Origin: Rachycentron canadum
Taxonomy: Eukaryota; Chordata; Actinopteri; Carangiformes; Rachycentridae
DNA: 64,000 nt
NCBI GenBank assembly: GCA_038496675.1
Contig: CM076671.1
Coordinates: 7,533,814 to 7,597,813, forward strand
Reading direction: 5' to 3'
Part shown: piece after piece, positions 55,701 to 62,284 of the stretch
Position numbering within the stretch: the first letter of the stretch is position 1
Layout: each line of letters starts with the position of its first letter
Translations under genes and position numbers: made by a program
The notes under the pieces: model-generated
Database searches by the model: none
What the model saw: only the letters and a program-made list of their open reading frames with translations
What the model was told of the DNA's origin: nothing

Positions 55701-56990
55701 TATGGACCCTCCGGATGAGTGCAGGAAGGCCAGTCCTGCCCCTTCGAAGTCCCCCACGCTGGAGGTGCCCTCTGCCTCCTCAGCCACAGTCACTGCCGAC
55801 CTGCACAGCCCTGCAAGCACACAGGTAGTACCAGAAGAGCGAGGAAAGGAGCAGGCGTGTAGATGGAGCTGTTGAAACAGTTCATTCTGGCTCATTATGT
55901 GAAATCCATGCATCCCTGTGTTTTCTAAACTGATTCTAAACCTAAAGTGCTCAATTAGGAAAAATAAAGCAATGCATGAATTAGGTAAATAATCATATGG
56001 ATAATACGGACAAAATGAGTAACATCACCAAGCTATTTTAAAACTGACCGTCTCATTACTTTATTGAATAGTGGAACATGTTTTGTCTCCAAATGTTCAG
56101 TGACACAAGACCAGGAAATAATAATAATAATAATAAAAAAAAAAAGGAAAATATGTTTTGTTAAATTAAATCTTACATTAAATAAGTAGTTAGTTAGTTA
56201 CTTCATCAGATCAGTTTGATGCTCAATTTCTCAAAAATGAACCTTTGGAAAGAAGCGTCTCTGTGTGGATGGATTTATAGACTATCGAAATCTCAGGGAT
56301 GCATAGATGTGTTTCAAACCCTTGTTATGTCAAACAAAGAATCTGCATGTGGAGGTTTGTTGTAGTTTGGATCATCTGACCCAACAAACCACTTTCAAAG
56401 CAGGAAGTGATGAGTGTGATTTGAATATGGCTTCTTTACCAATGTCAACACGACAAAGAATGACAGGACAAAGGTTTATTCTCACCCAGGTCCCTCCAGC
56501 CATCAGCAGCAAGGAGAAGAGAGAGCAGTGGGGGCTCCGCAGCAGCCTCTCCCCTCCTCCCTCCATCTCCCGCCCCTCCACCCCAACTCCCCCATCCCGA
56601 ACCTGCTCCCCGCTGCCCCTCTCCCGTACCTGCTCCCCCCTCCCCTTATCTCGCACCTCCTCTCCTCTCCCCCCACCGCTCCCAGTGCTGAGCACGGCAC
56701 CGGCCCCGGGCCCCCCGCCGCCGCCGCCACTGCCGCCAACCCCGCTTCTCCCTCCGCCTCCGCCGGGGCCGACCAGGATCCGGGAGAGCCCCGGGGACGA
56801 GGACACCACCGCTCTCCTGCCGCGCAGGAGCACCCTGCAGCAGCTCAGTGAGGACGACGGCACTGAGAACCCCCTCCTCACACCGCTGCTGTCCCCTCCC
56901 TCGCCCCGCAGGTCGCCCCGCCGGTCGCCCCGCCGGTTGCCCCTGCCCCTCTCCCCCGTAGACCTGGATCTGGATGAGTCCCACGTGTGA
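16958..56990 (+). CDS. unc80: UNC80, NALCN channel complex subunit
   Basis: This is the large intracellular scaffold of the NALCN sodium-leak channelosome, pairing with UNC79 to set channel level and localisation in neurons. Join (64 exons): 16958-17049, 17507-17555, 17906-18062, 18633-18973, 19378-19501, 19600-19664, 19960-20102, 23502-23775, 23863-23997, 24143-24359, 24878-25018, 25789-26057, 26164-26496, 26582-26713, 27130-27277, 29424-29572, 30688-30851, 32063-32161, 32383-32591, 34500-34606, 34958-35051, 37303-37475, 37558-37770, 37853-37988, 38231-38364, 38536-38713, 38796-39005, 39612-39709, 39789-39992, 40088-40195, 40835-40973, 41204-41385, 41501-41632, 43415-43601, 43758-43886, 43990-44133, 44302-44402, 44583-44669, 44758-44941, 45187-45281, 45420-45509, 45690-45791, 45878-46058, 46170-46435, 46799-46933, 47029-47167, 47265-47361, 47459-47629, 47721-47813, 48016-48234, 48322-48522, 50099-50222, 50302-50427, 50535-50658, 50790-50996, 51312-51496, 51616-51781, 52222-52401, 52510-52657, 53421-53477, 54488-54569, 54930-55035, 55610-55824, 56490-56990. 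The sum is 10191 nt (3396 residues plus stop), close to the mammalian size of about 3260. Phases agree throughout. Confidence 0.97.
17507..20102 (+). CDS. unc80: unc80 exons 2-7 (N-terminal region, residues about 31-324)
   Basis: Exons 17507-17555, 17906-18062, 18633-18973, 19378-19501, 19600-19664 and 19960-20102. They encode the strongly conserved N-terminus. Landmarks are SFERVLVENKLHGLSPALSE, HTLHWMLLEA, MATVELFVFLFAPL, DLTFRLASGLVIWQPMWEH and GFQVVCET. Divergence from mammals is concentrated in Ser/Gly-rich stretches of exon 4 (about 18740-18870) and in exon 7 after GFQVVCET. Confidence 0.95.
20716..20745 (+). repeat. (TA)n microsatellite
   Basis: An alternating TA tract of about 30 bp in unc80 intron 7. 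Confidence 0.95.
21106..21161 (+). repeat. (CA)n microsatellite
   Basis: An uninterrupted CA tract of about 56 bp in unc80 intron 7. Confidence 0.97.
22339..22451. promoter_or_regulatory. paired RFX X-box-like motifs in unc80 intron 7
   Basis: GTTTCCATGGCAAC at 22339-22352 and GTCTCCATGGCGAC at 22438-22451 both resemble the palindromic RFX-factor site GTTGCCATGGCAAC. They are about 100 bp apart in a GC-rich block. An enhancer role is inferred from the motifs only. Confidence 0.35.
22481..22536 (+). repeat. (GT)n / GCGT-interrupted microsatellite
   Basis: A GT tract with GC interruptions at its 5' end, next to the GC-rich block of unc80 intron 7. Confidence 0.93.
23502..26057 (+). CDS. unc80: unc80 exons 8-12 (residues about 324-669)
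   Basis: Exons 23502-23775, 23863-23997, 24143-24359, 24878-25018 and 25789-26057. They encode ATYFDVAVLRCLLQPHW, RPRSSSMVAATPSLVNTHKT, SLTNLRRQAVPDLSSDLGMN, RRMGVPFLLHEDHLDVSPTR and FNVGYADFFTEHMKKLCN. All are close to mammalian UNC80. The runs of basic-Ser sequence (RRGST, RSSSM) are likely phosphorylation sites, which is inference. The exon 9 donor (AAG|GTCGAA) is weak. Confidence 0.96.
26164..26496 (+). CDS. unc80: unc80 exon 13, helical segment plus poly-glycine linker
   Basis: This 333-bp exon (phase 0 to 0) starts with a conserved helical segment (HDISSRICDVALNI, CLLQLGVVP). It then encodes a long flexible Gly-rich linker at about 26345-26455 before an acidic/basic KDDVKNNKDNDKK tail. 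Mammalian UNC80 has a comparable Gly-rich tract at this position. The tract is low-complexity DNA, so its exact length may vary or be misassembled. Confidence 0.95.
26582..29572 (+). CDS. unc80: unc80 exons 14-16 (residues about 781-923)
   Basis: Exons 26582-26713, 27130-27277 and 29424-29572. They encode HRLALTMLIKIVKSLGCAYG and GHRGLSGDRLR, then SLYKLDKLQFRQTMREYVNK with FLHALLGFCMEP, then KAGFGNNFTT and CASTTHELHSPENL. A short VFREN-like segment that I recall between exons 14 and 15 in a mammalian isoform is not visible in this intron. A 15-nt candidate microexon lies between exons 15 and 16. Confidence 0.95.
27583..27790. repeat. fold-back (imperfect inverted repeat) element in unc80 intron 15
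   Basis: GCAGGTATAATGTTAG at 27616-27631 is the exact reverse complement of 27723-27738. The flanks continue the symmetry (AAAAGTCAG.ATGCT on the left against AGCATGCTGACTTTT on the right, about 27764-27787). The loop contains ACTACAATTCCCA (27670-27682), resembling a ZNF143-type motif. Confidence 0.65.
27790..27950 (+). repeat. fragment of a teleost interspersed repeat
   Basis: The sequence at about 27830-27945 (with ATCCATCCAGTAGCTATTGG and a downstream GAGCCACAGTGCTAAC) resembles a repeat common in fish introns. It may be part of the same element as the adjoining inverted repeat. Recognition is from memory. Confidence 0.45.
28688..28713 (+). repeat. (GT)n microsatellite
   Basis: A GT tract of about 26 bp in unc80 intron 15, about 160 bp upstream of the candidate 15-nt microexon. 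Confidence 0.9.
28875..28889 (+). CDS. unc80: 15-nt unc80 microexon candidate
   Basis: AGTACGGCAGTGCAG lies between a strong pyrimidine tract ending ctcttgcag and a GTGAGA donor. Phase 1 to 1 matches the flanking exons 15 and 16. Inclusion would change the junction codon and insert KYGSAD in place of N before KAGFGNN. A TGC immediately precedes the acceptor AG, as in neuronal SRRM4-regulated microexons. No transcript data are available. Confidence 0.6.
30688..32591 (+). CDS. unc80: unc80 exons 17-19 (residues about 924-1080)
   Basis: Exons 30688-30851, 32063-32161 and 32383-32591. They encode GLYCDIRQLVQFIKEAHGNV, ALSALLDSAEKV, EKGQVSSAADEC, then LGRKDFWRKMFKSQSAASDT and TTAHSGTTTDRRSRSRSRRI. 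The Ser/Arg-rich run before KLKLPI is conserved with mammals and is probably a phosphoregulated loop. Confidence 0.95.
32672..32695 (+). CDS. unc80: 24-nt unc80 microexon candidate
   Basis: A 24-nt segment lies between a T-rich acceptor (ctttttttag) and CCAG|GTAATT, 80 bp after exon 19. Phase 1 to 1 is compatible with exons 19 and 20. It would insert EAEHKKPP between LPI and GNWLKRSS. Both sites are good and no stop is created. Confidence 0.5.
32696..34499 (+). other. unc80 intron before exon 20, nothing recognised
   Basis: AT-rich intron sequence with a short ATAT tract near 33858-33870 and several poly-T runs. No exon, RNA gene or recognised repeat family is seen. Confidence 0.5.
34500..35051 (+). 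CDS. unc80: unc80 exons 20-21 (residues about 1081-1147)
   Basis: Exons 34500-34606 and 34958-35051. They encode NWLKRSSLSGLTDGVEDLLD, SSVDRLSFIRQSSK and VKFTSAVKLSEGG with DEEENFFKRLG. All are near identical to mammalian UNC80. Exon 21 has a second in-phase donor at 35111 (see separate entry). Confidence 0.96.
35052..35111 (+). CDS. unc80: alternative 3' extension of unc80 exon 21
   Basis: Reading through the first donor (CTCG|GTAAAT) continues an open frame for exactly 60 nt to GATG|GTAGAC, again in phase 1. It would add 20 residues beginning KWRSGRRNPS and containing HHTEEKDG. The basic, non-repetitive sequence and phase match suggest an alternative donor. It could also be coincidence. 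Confidence 0.45.
35112..36780 (+). other. unc80 intron 21, left part, nothing recognised
   Basis: About 1.7 kb of AT-rich intron with no exon or repeat family recognised, leading into the CCTCT satellite and gap. Confidence 0.5.
36781..37290 (+). repeat. (CCTCT)n simple repeat containing an assembly gap
   Basis: CTCTC/CCTCT pentamers run from about 36777 to 36825 and resume at about 37226-37290, on both sides of a 372-bp N gap (36826-37197). A short unique segment (37198-37225) sits between the gap and the second run. The second run merges into the polypyrimidine tract of unc80 exon 22. Confidence 0.95.
36826..37197. other. assembly gap (372 N)
   Basis: A run of N lies inside a CCTCT-type simple repeat. 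No exon is expected to be lost, because exons 21 and 22 join in phase. Confidence 0.99.
37303..39005 (+). CDS. unc80: unc80 exons 22-27 (residues about 1148-1495)
   Basis: Exons 37303-37475, 37558-37770, 37853-37988, 38231-38364, 38536-38713 and 38796-39005, with introns as short as 82 bp. Landmarks are NVVNLGAIRQGMKRFQFLLN, FLECARFVHRCNRGNWPEWM, SRGRSPIVGNKRNQKLQWNA, NPTKCGCPFALKMAACQLLL, LDPELGRHRYERKISFAG and KIRIGGSRLLQIKG followed by KKGGSLSSIRRAGSLKS. Conservation with mammals is very high. The Ser/Arg-rich RRAGSLKS and SRQDSESE motifs are probable phosphosites. Confidence 0.97.
39006..39611 (+). other. unc80 intron 27, nothing recognised
   Basis: A 606-bp intron. An open frame at 39175-39366 crosses it but lacks UNC80 similarity and suitable splice context. 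Confidence 0.5.
39612..41632 (+). CDS. unc80: unc80 exons 28-33 (residues about 1496-1783)
   Basis: Exons 39612-39709, 39789-39992, 40088-40195, 40835-40973, 41204-41385 and 41501-41632. They encode SEPSIEPEGPSSGGAEDNYN, ILLCNQQSFICTH with HHSRSCARLVRAIKL, SCLRTPSMKRR, MSLSPAPLSLLIKAAPILTD, AMFLLCAVKVPDAV with TLWRFRYQVWPRMEEGAQQI, and a Pro-rich block ending DPINEDQS. The Cys/His-rich segment (CTHIDFCHPHCYQHHSRSC) is conserved in mammals and looks metal-binding-like, which is inference. Confidence 0.96.
41633..43414 (+). other. unc80 intron 33 with poly(C)/poly(A) and a repeat
   Basis: A 1.8-kb intron. A poly-C then poly-A run sits at about 41866-41890, followed by an interspersed-repeat copy (41925-42190). 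The remainder is AT-rich with no exon seen. Confidence 0.6.
41925..42190 (+). repeat. teleost interspersed repeat copy
   Basis: The block contains GGTCCAGATTGAAATATCTC, a nearby GAATTTTGTACAAATAATTC, and ACATTAGCATTTAGCTCAAA. These match from memory a repeat very common in fish introns. It starts right after the poly(C)/poly(A) tract. No coding capacity is seen. Confidence 0.55.
43415..44133 (+). CDS. unc80: unc80 exons 34-36 (residues about 1784-1936)
   Basis: Exons 43415-43601, 43758-43886 and 43990-44133. They encode KSFSARAVSRSHQRAEHILK with a Glu-rich coiled segment (LQQEEEKRRLGREAS), then NLASRRLSVSPSCASS and RRGSVWSVRSLASAE, then FPACICAAVLPIVHLMEDGE. The exon 35 acceptor is a tandem CAGCAG: starting at 43755 instead of 43758 adds one codon. 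Confidence 0.95.
44302..46435 (+). CDS. unc80: unc80 exons 37-44 (residues about 1937-2305)
   Basis: Exons 44302-44402, 44583-44669, 44758-44941, 45187-45281, 45420-45509, 45690-45791, 45878-46058 and 46170-46435. This is among the most conserved parts. Landmarks are ELMYMLRKLLLNIGDLPAQT, MYFVRTPCEWGMDAISATLT, LVVHGQNECDIPTQLPVHED, FLMDKRWNLIHYSK, VRDIYPFRRSVSPQLNLVHM, EEVGRVLFLISLTQ and LFSLSGYQWILPTMLQ. They are helical repeat segments of the UNC79-UNC80 superhelix. Confidence 0.97.
46799..48522 (+). CDS. unc80: unc80 exons 45-51 (residues about 2306-2656)
   Basis: Exons 46799-46933, 47029-47167, 47265-47361, 47459-47629, 47721-47813, 48016-48234 and 48322-48522. They encode QFYILHRKPFILQLFASVAP, GVSAQCLFDLLVSLEGET, AIKLCVTVVAYAPESFR, MTAPQMSRCDQGHKGGTTAN, RPRESLLNICTEFYKHCGPR and GLRRYIMEMLPITDW. 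A segment of about 12 residues (near YQEQGAK) that I recall between exons 49 and 50 in mammals is absent from the join and not seen in the 202-bp intron. Exon 45 has weak donors at 46933 (chosen) and 46942, both in phase. Confidence 0.95.
48523..50098 (+). other. unc80 intron 51, nothing recognised
   Basis: A 1.6-kb AT-rich intron. No exon, RNA gene or repeat family is recognised; an A-rich stretch lies at about 49618-49650. Confidence 0.5.
50099..51781 (+). CDS. unc80: unc80 exons 52-57 (residues about 2657-2967)
   Basis: Exons 50099-50222, 50302-50427, 50535-50658, 50790-50996, 51312-51496 and 51616-51781. They encode ICLTLQRQPIISFLPHLRSL, VMGVVGPSSVADGLPLLHLS, HVISPFTNQERREGMLLNLL, NFMLDASPAHCSTPGD, LQVKEMALRKVGGLAFWDFI and HIADQLERRFIPRPLCKSSL. 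Conservation with mammals is near complete. This is the last large helical-repeat block before the low-complexity tail. Confidence 0.97.
52222..55824 (+). CDS. unc80: unc80 exons 58-63 (C-terminal tail, residues about 2968-3230)
   Basis: Exons 52222-52401, 52510-52657, 53421-53477, 54488-54569, 54930-55035 and 55610-55824. They encode KTSISTVGTSTSAYRLSLAT, SRTDEDDEE, SIPSVVSEHEAFL, SEPNVLDESQGL, QPLGRKRGLRQ-like sequence, ARLSTTRRSIQPK and DQKRSVTF. These are recognisable in mammalian UNC80 but separated by divergent Ser/Thr/Pro-rich stretches typical of a disordered tail. Introns 59-62 are larger (0.36-1.0 kb). Confidence 0.94.
56490..56990 (+). CDS. unc80: unc80 last exon: Pro-rich tail and C-terminal SHV
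   Basis: This exon of 166 codons plus TGA begins VPPAISSKEKREQW. It contains a tandem Pro/Ser region with three RTCSPL/RTSSPL copies and poly-Pro (about 56570-56770), then a DGTENPLLTPLL block like mammalian GMENPLLSSQ, then SPRRSPRR copies and the end LDESHV. The terminal S-H-V fits a class I PDZ ligand and is conserved with mammals as I recall. The poly-Pro expansion looks lineage-specific. Confidence 0.93.
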   Translation, partial: VPPAISSKEKREQWGLRSSLSPPPSISRPSTPTPPSRTCSPLPLSRTCSPLPLSRTSSPLPPPLPVLSTAPAPGPPPPPPLPPTPLLPPPPPGPTRIRESPGDEDTTALLPRRSTLQQLSEDDGTENPLLTPLLSPPSPRRSPRRSPRRLPLPLSPVDLDLDESHV

Positions 56991-59455
56991 GAGGGGTGCC
57001 GGGCGGATTGTATTTTTCTCTGTAGCCCAAACCAAACAACATTCAGATACCTGCAGGGTTCGGATTAACAGGGAGGCTGTGCGGCAATGAATTCAAAAGA
57101 TTTAAGAGCAAAAACAGAAAAGCAGAGTATATTTAGATGTGAGTCACTGACAATCTAAAATTACATAGTATGAAATGAAGACAGGAGAATTGTGGGCTTC
57201 AAGTACCCCTGCCTCTTCAAGTGTGTCACCCATGGTCTGTAGCCCCTCAGTATTTGCCCTAATCCTAAAAGCCATTTCTGTTTTCCCCTCGGCTTTGCCC
57301 TGAAATTGACTTTATGTAACTCTGTGTGTAAATGTCCGAAGCTCCGTCCTCTCTCTCTTTTCAGTGCTGATCATCATTATTGTACTTTATCTGTTCTGAA
57401 GGCTTCATCACCTGAGGGTTGAATGTATATTATCATCACCTCCATTACAACCGTTTTGGTTGCGTTCAAGAGATGAATGTTTTCCTGTGTTTGCTCTTTT
57501 TACTGTTTAGCCATATTTGATATCAGACATAGTGATTATTATGATGATGAATTACTGATCATAAATGGATAAAGGATTGATATTTAGCTAATTAAAGCCT
57601 TTAATAGATTTAAAAGTTAAAGATGTCTATATATAAATTCAAAAAAATGCTATAACTTGTACAAAATGTTGCAAAGGAGGGAAATGCAGTTTTTACAAAC
57701 AGTATATTTAGAGCCATTTAACAGGTGAAGGTGTGTTTATTAAGTGATATACAGTAAATATACAATACAGTATATGTATTTTAACGTCAACATTATATGT
57801 GATTATATGGGGCAGGAGCAGGAAATGAGAGATTTTATATTTGAGATTAGTCTTAGTTTTTCAATATGTTGATTATACTGGAAAACAAATTTGACAATGA
57901 GCTTTGAGCAGCGAGGGATTTAAATCCTCTGCTACTCTGTGTCTGCTTTTAAAAGGGGCACTCCGCCAGTTTTACTCTGAATGTCAGTTTAGTTAAGAGG
58001 GTAACGTGAAAATAAGCTAAATTGCTGGAGTACTCCTTTAAAATCAGTGGCATTATCTCTGAATGAGTTGTGTTTGTGTTGTTTTTTTTTTTTTTTCCTT
58101 CTCCTTGTGTCAGTGAAGCCACCACAGACCTGGTCAACGCAGCTCTATGGTCCAGTCCTGGGTGTTCCAGTTGCATTAAAGCTACAGCTCTTGTGTGTGT
58201 TACTCTGCTCAGTGTTTCAACAGATGAGTTTATTTGTGACCAAAGACTGTATCTTCCATCTGTGTTTCTATGGTCCCTACAGTTATATCAGCGCTTCTGA
58301 AAACACAGCATTAACAGACCACTTGTCCTGATGTTGCAGTGCTGGTCCTGTTGTCCAGTTTGTGTCTGTGATGTCGTCATACTCAGACCTGAGGGGCAGA
58401 AAGAGTTTTTTTTTTTGTATTTATTTATTTTTATTGCAACTGTGATGAAGCGATGCAGTAGATAGATGTTACCTCGTTGCTCATTCCATGCCTTAACAGA
58501 GAAATATTAACATGTCTGTCATTATCAACATGTTTGTTTATATGGCTTTTTTCTGTCCAGTGAAAACCTTATACCTCTGAGATGTCCACTTTTAGGAAAC
58601 TAGGACCAGCTTGTTATAATATTCTAACATATACAACTTTATTTGTTAGGATTCCGCGCATTTTTTTTTGGTGTGTATGTAAAACATACCAGTTTTACCC
58701 TTATCTGCCCCCCATGATGCATCACATTCATACATCCTTATTACGGAATCAATAGTAATAATGATCATGTTAAAGTAGGTATTGAGACGTGCCATAATCC
58801 ACACCAATACACTGTGAGTGTTTTGTTATCAGCTGCTTCTCTGTGTCTAATGTTATTTTCTTTTGACTGTTTGTAAGAATATTGTAATGATTTGGTTGCA
58901 TCGAGATCGTGTGCTGACAGAGCTTCTGTAGGGGTGTCTATGTGAATTTCGTTCAAGTAATTAACAAATATTTAACTTGTATAATACATAACTGCCCTCT
59001 TTCAGGCTAATCCAGGGCCCAAATCTCTTCTCTGTTGTGACTCTTTAGATGTGCACAGACGCTGATAGATGTGCACATATTATTACCCATTCCCGTCTTG
59101 TCCTCTACCGGCATTTTAACACAACAGATTCTGCAAAAATATACCCACAAAATGCACAATATATTTCTACATCAATGCCATATTCCTCTACTGCCCATTT
59201 CAAGGTTTTAAAGACGTTCAAAGAAGCATCAGAGGGCCGCAGCACTGTTGAATTGAGTTCCCTTTAAATGTTACGTGTCTGTGTCAAATTATGTCTTCTT
59301 TGTGCAAAATTAGAATAAATATATATATACTATATCAGAATATTTCTGGAATATCTAAATAAATGGATATTGTTTACAATGGTTTCCAGATTTCTGTTCA
59401 TTCTGTCCTGTTCATTTCCCCACAAGTTCAAATAAACATTAGAAATTCAGACGAG
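56991..59455 (+). other. unc80: unc80 3' UTR with candidate poly(A) signals
   Basis: AT-rich noncoding sequence follows the stop codon. AATAAA occurs at 59314-59319, 59358-59363 and 59431-59436; the cluster marks the probable 3' end. The region carries several poly-T runs but no recognised RNA gene. The length (about 2.4 kb) is inferred from the signals only. Confidence 0.5.
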
Positions 59456-60200
59456 GAAGTTATGCTTATTAATTGAAATAAAATGTGCAGGAGGTAGTTG
59501 AATATAATGTGGATTATTATAGTAGACTGATGTCTAAAGGTCTGAGGTGAAAGGAGCACATCCTGGCTGCCTCTTTTCAGTGATCTTTTACGATAATGTG
59601 ATGAGCAACAACAAAAAATAGTTTAAAAAGTAGTTGTTTAACTGTGGAATAGCTCAGTGTGTAAACAACTGACTCATGAATCTAAGGGCTGGGAATCAAA
59701 TCTTGGTTTCCCCAATTTTCTAATTTTTGTTTATAGTGTGGACAAAAAGGTGACAAATGAATTAGTCGCTCAGAAACATTATTTTTCTGATTTGGAGGGT
59801 TGTTTCTGTGAATAGAAACATTTGAACCAGGGTGATAATGAACCCTGTCTTCACTCAGGCAGGTGGGCTGCTGGTCTGAGGTTATGAGTTCAATTCCTCT
59901 TTTGACTGTTTCACACATTCTCTGCCTTTACAATGTTCCTTGAGCTCCCTCTAGTGGTTCAAAAGGGTACACACATGGTTTTTTTATGGCCATGGGTTCA
60001 TCCCAGAGACTTGGATTTTACATCCAAGAACCAGACAACACACTCAGAATTAAAGGAAAACATGTGTTGTCTTGTTAATGATTGTTTTTTTCCAGTACAA
60101 GGTGCAATTATAGTTACAACCTTTCAGCTCAGAGAAATGAAATGAGTCCTGGGAGAAATCGACCAAAAATTACACAATTATTGTCAAAGTGGACAATATC

Positions 60201-60240
60201 TTTTTTTTTTTTTTTTTTTTTTTTTTTGGGGGGGGGGGGG
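60201..60240 (+). repeat. poly(T)27-poly(G)13 tract
   Basis: A run of 27 T directly joined to 13 G lies inside the tRNA-like array region. Homopolymer lengths are likely unreliable. Confidence 0.95.
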
Positions 60241-61789
60241 TGTTTTGATGTTTTTTACATAGGAGCTCAACGGATATTGAAATCCATCCATCCAAAACGA
60301 AGATTTGGAAGGTCTCAGAGAGGAGCAAGACAAAGGGGAAGACACCCTCGGGACCTTGAAGCCTCCAGGTGATCGCTCCCAGGAACCCTTGAGGCTGTGA
60401 GTTCAATGACACCCTGGAATTTTTCCAGAAAATTTCCAGGCCTCGTGGCTCCAGGTGTTCGGCTGCTGAACGAGGAACCTGTGGATGTGAGTTCAAGTCC
60501 CTTGGAAATCTGTATCTGATGAAAGCTAATATCACAAGAGAAGTCTTTAAAATTCATAAAGGCATGCTTAATTAAATGTGAATTTGCTATTTTATAATTG
60601 TCTCAAACAACTGGCAGAGATACTAAAAACCCTGTAAGAAGGTTTTTTTTTCTTTTTTCATGCCAGTTGCTTGGTGGCTCATGGTGTTAACATGCTGCTC
60701 TTGACATTCAAAGGCTGTGAGTTCAGCCCACGGCCTTGTCCTTATTATTTCTGCTGTCCATAACTCAGGGTAGAGACTTAAACCCTCCTGATCCTCACTT
60801 GTTCTTGTAACCACTTTGGCTCACTGTGATAGAGAGCTGCACTTTGATGTCAAGAGCTGCAGGTTCAAAGCCAAGGTCCTCCAGCCATTTTTGCTGTCAC
60901 ACTCACAGTAATCACTTATACTTTTGTAAGAAAACAAAGCACAATCTGCATCATCCCTGTGGCACAAGGAGTTAATGTGGTAACTTTGCAACACCAAGGT
61001 TGTTAGTTCAAGGCTCAGATGATTCTCTTTTTGCTGATATTCACCACTCAAGGGTGAACACATTGAGGGAACAAGCTGGATATGCTACAGGTTTTCTGTG
61101 GCTAGTGTTGATAAAGTGTTTCTTTTGAAAATCCAAGGTTGCAGGTTCAAGGCTGGGTTAAACCCAACCTCTTGCTGCTGCTGTTCACCACTCAGGGGTG
61201 AACACATTGAGGAAACATGTTGGACCACCTAAAGGTTTTCTGTGGCAACTAATGATAAGGTGTTGCTTTTGAAAACCCAAGGTTGCAGGTTCAAGGCTGG
61301 GTCAGATCCAACCTCTTGCTGCTGCTGTTCACCACTCAGGGGTGAACACATTGAGGAAACTTGTTGGATTATCTACAGATTCTCTGTGGTTAGTGGTGAT
61401 ATGGGTTTTTTTTTTGAAAATCCAGGGTTGCAGGTCAAACCAAACCTCTTTTATGTCTGACCTTGAGAGAAAAGACTCATAAACCTTCAAACCAACAGCT
61501 TCAGCTCATCCAAGTGGCTCAGGGTGATAGTACGCTGTTCCACCATGCCTAAAGTTATGGGTTCAAATCAGCCTTACACCATCCCTTTTCAGGTCAAACA
61601 CTGCATGATAAGATTCAAAATTGTTAAACCCAGTTCGTCCACAGACCTTTCATTAGCTCAGAGTGGTAATGTGCTTCCCTAGTGAGTGCAAGGTTGTGAG
61701 TTCAAATCCAGTAAAATCTTTGCAATTTTCATGGAAAACACTCTAAGGAGAGAGTGAAAAGGTTTCATAAAGGTCATTCCATTGTGACT

Positions 61790-61855
61790 TCTGTGATAGC
61801 TTGACAGGTTAAGCATGTGATTAGGAGTTTTCAGGATGTGGGTTCGATTCCCAGC
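61790..61855 (+). other. best-preserved tRNA-like unit of the array
   Basis: GATAGCTTGACAGGTTAAGC gives a D-arm-like stem (GCTT with AAGC). It is followed by GGGTTCGATTCCC at 61840-61852, which forms a T-arm-like stem-loop with an exact B-box consensus. The anticodon arm does not pair, so I do not call it a tRNA gene. Confidence 0.4.
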
Positions 61856-62203
61856 CTTTGTTATCCATTTTCAACTCCAGCACCTCAAGTGTAACCTTAA
61901 AAGGACTCCGGAAACCTCTATAAATGCGGAAGGAGCTTGCAGCGCAGAGGGTTCCTTCATGACCACAATGGGTGAGCGCACATTGGCACTGCGGTAGTCC
62001 TGGGTTCGCGTCCCGTTCGTTCCACAAATTCATTCGCGTGCGGCGGAGGGTGAGGGGACCGTGTTCCCTCCCCGAAAATTGGGAAGATAAAAACAGGGGG
62101 TTATGCAACACGACACAATGCGTTTAAAAGCTTTATTTTCCATAAATGAACCCCACTGGTGCATCCCCCCCTCCTTTTTGCCCACAATCCCCCAGAAATG
62201 AAG

Positions 62204-62280
62204 GTAGGATACAAAATATTTAAAATATTTAATTGTAACTTCAAGCTACAACTAAATATTTAAAATATTTTGTATCTTAC
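62204..62280. repeat. AT-rich inverted repeat (hairpin) with about 30-bp arms
   Basis: The left arm starting GTAGGATACAAAATATTTA and the right arm ending AAATATTTTGTATCTTAC are reverse complements with about three mismatches, separated by about 14 bases. It could be a MITE remnant or a structured RNA. The right arm overlaps the exon-like donor described next. Confidence 0.8.
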
Positions 62281-62284
62281 ATCG

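Larger units (their letters stand above)
59640..62030 (+). repeat. tandem array of tRNA-like (A-box/B-box) units, about 140-bp period
   Basis: Fourteen B-box-like motifs (consensus GGTTCAANNCC) start near 59692, 59886, 60398, 60489, 60718, 60861, 61004, 61143, 61288, 61432, 61559, 61698, 61840 and 62002. From 60718 on, the spacing is a regular 128-162 bp. Most units carry, about 40-50 bp upstream, an A-box-like motif such as TGGCTCAGGGTGATAGTA (about 61515) or TTAGCTCAGAGTGGTAATG (about 61652). Units do not fold as full cloverleaves: the T-arm pairs well only near 61838-61853 and 62001-62016. Three consecutive tails share GTTCACC..GGTGAAC hairpins. It may be decayed tRNA-derived SINEs or a family of pol III small RNAs. 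Confidence 0.6.

Noticed and set aside
61790..61855. Functional tRNA gene
   Set aside because: D- and T-arm-like parts exist, but the anticodon and acceptor stems do not pair.
60600..62030. CRISPR array, because of evenly spaced repeats
   Set aside because: The host is a vertebrate, repeats are diverged and not palindromic direct repeats, and no cas genes are present.
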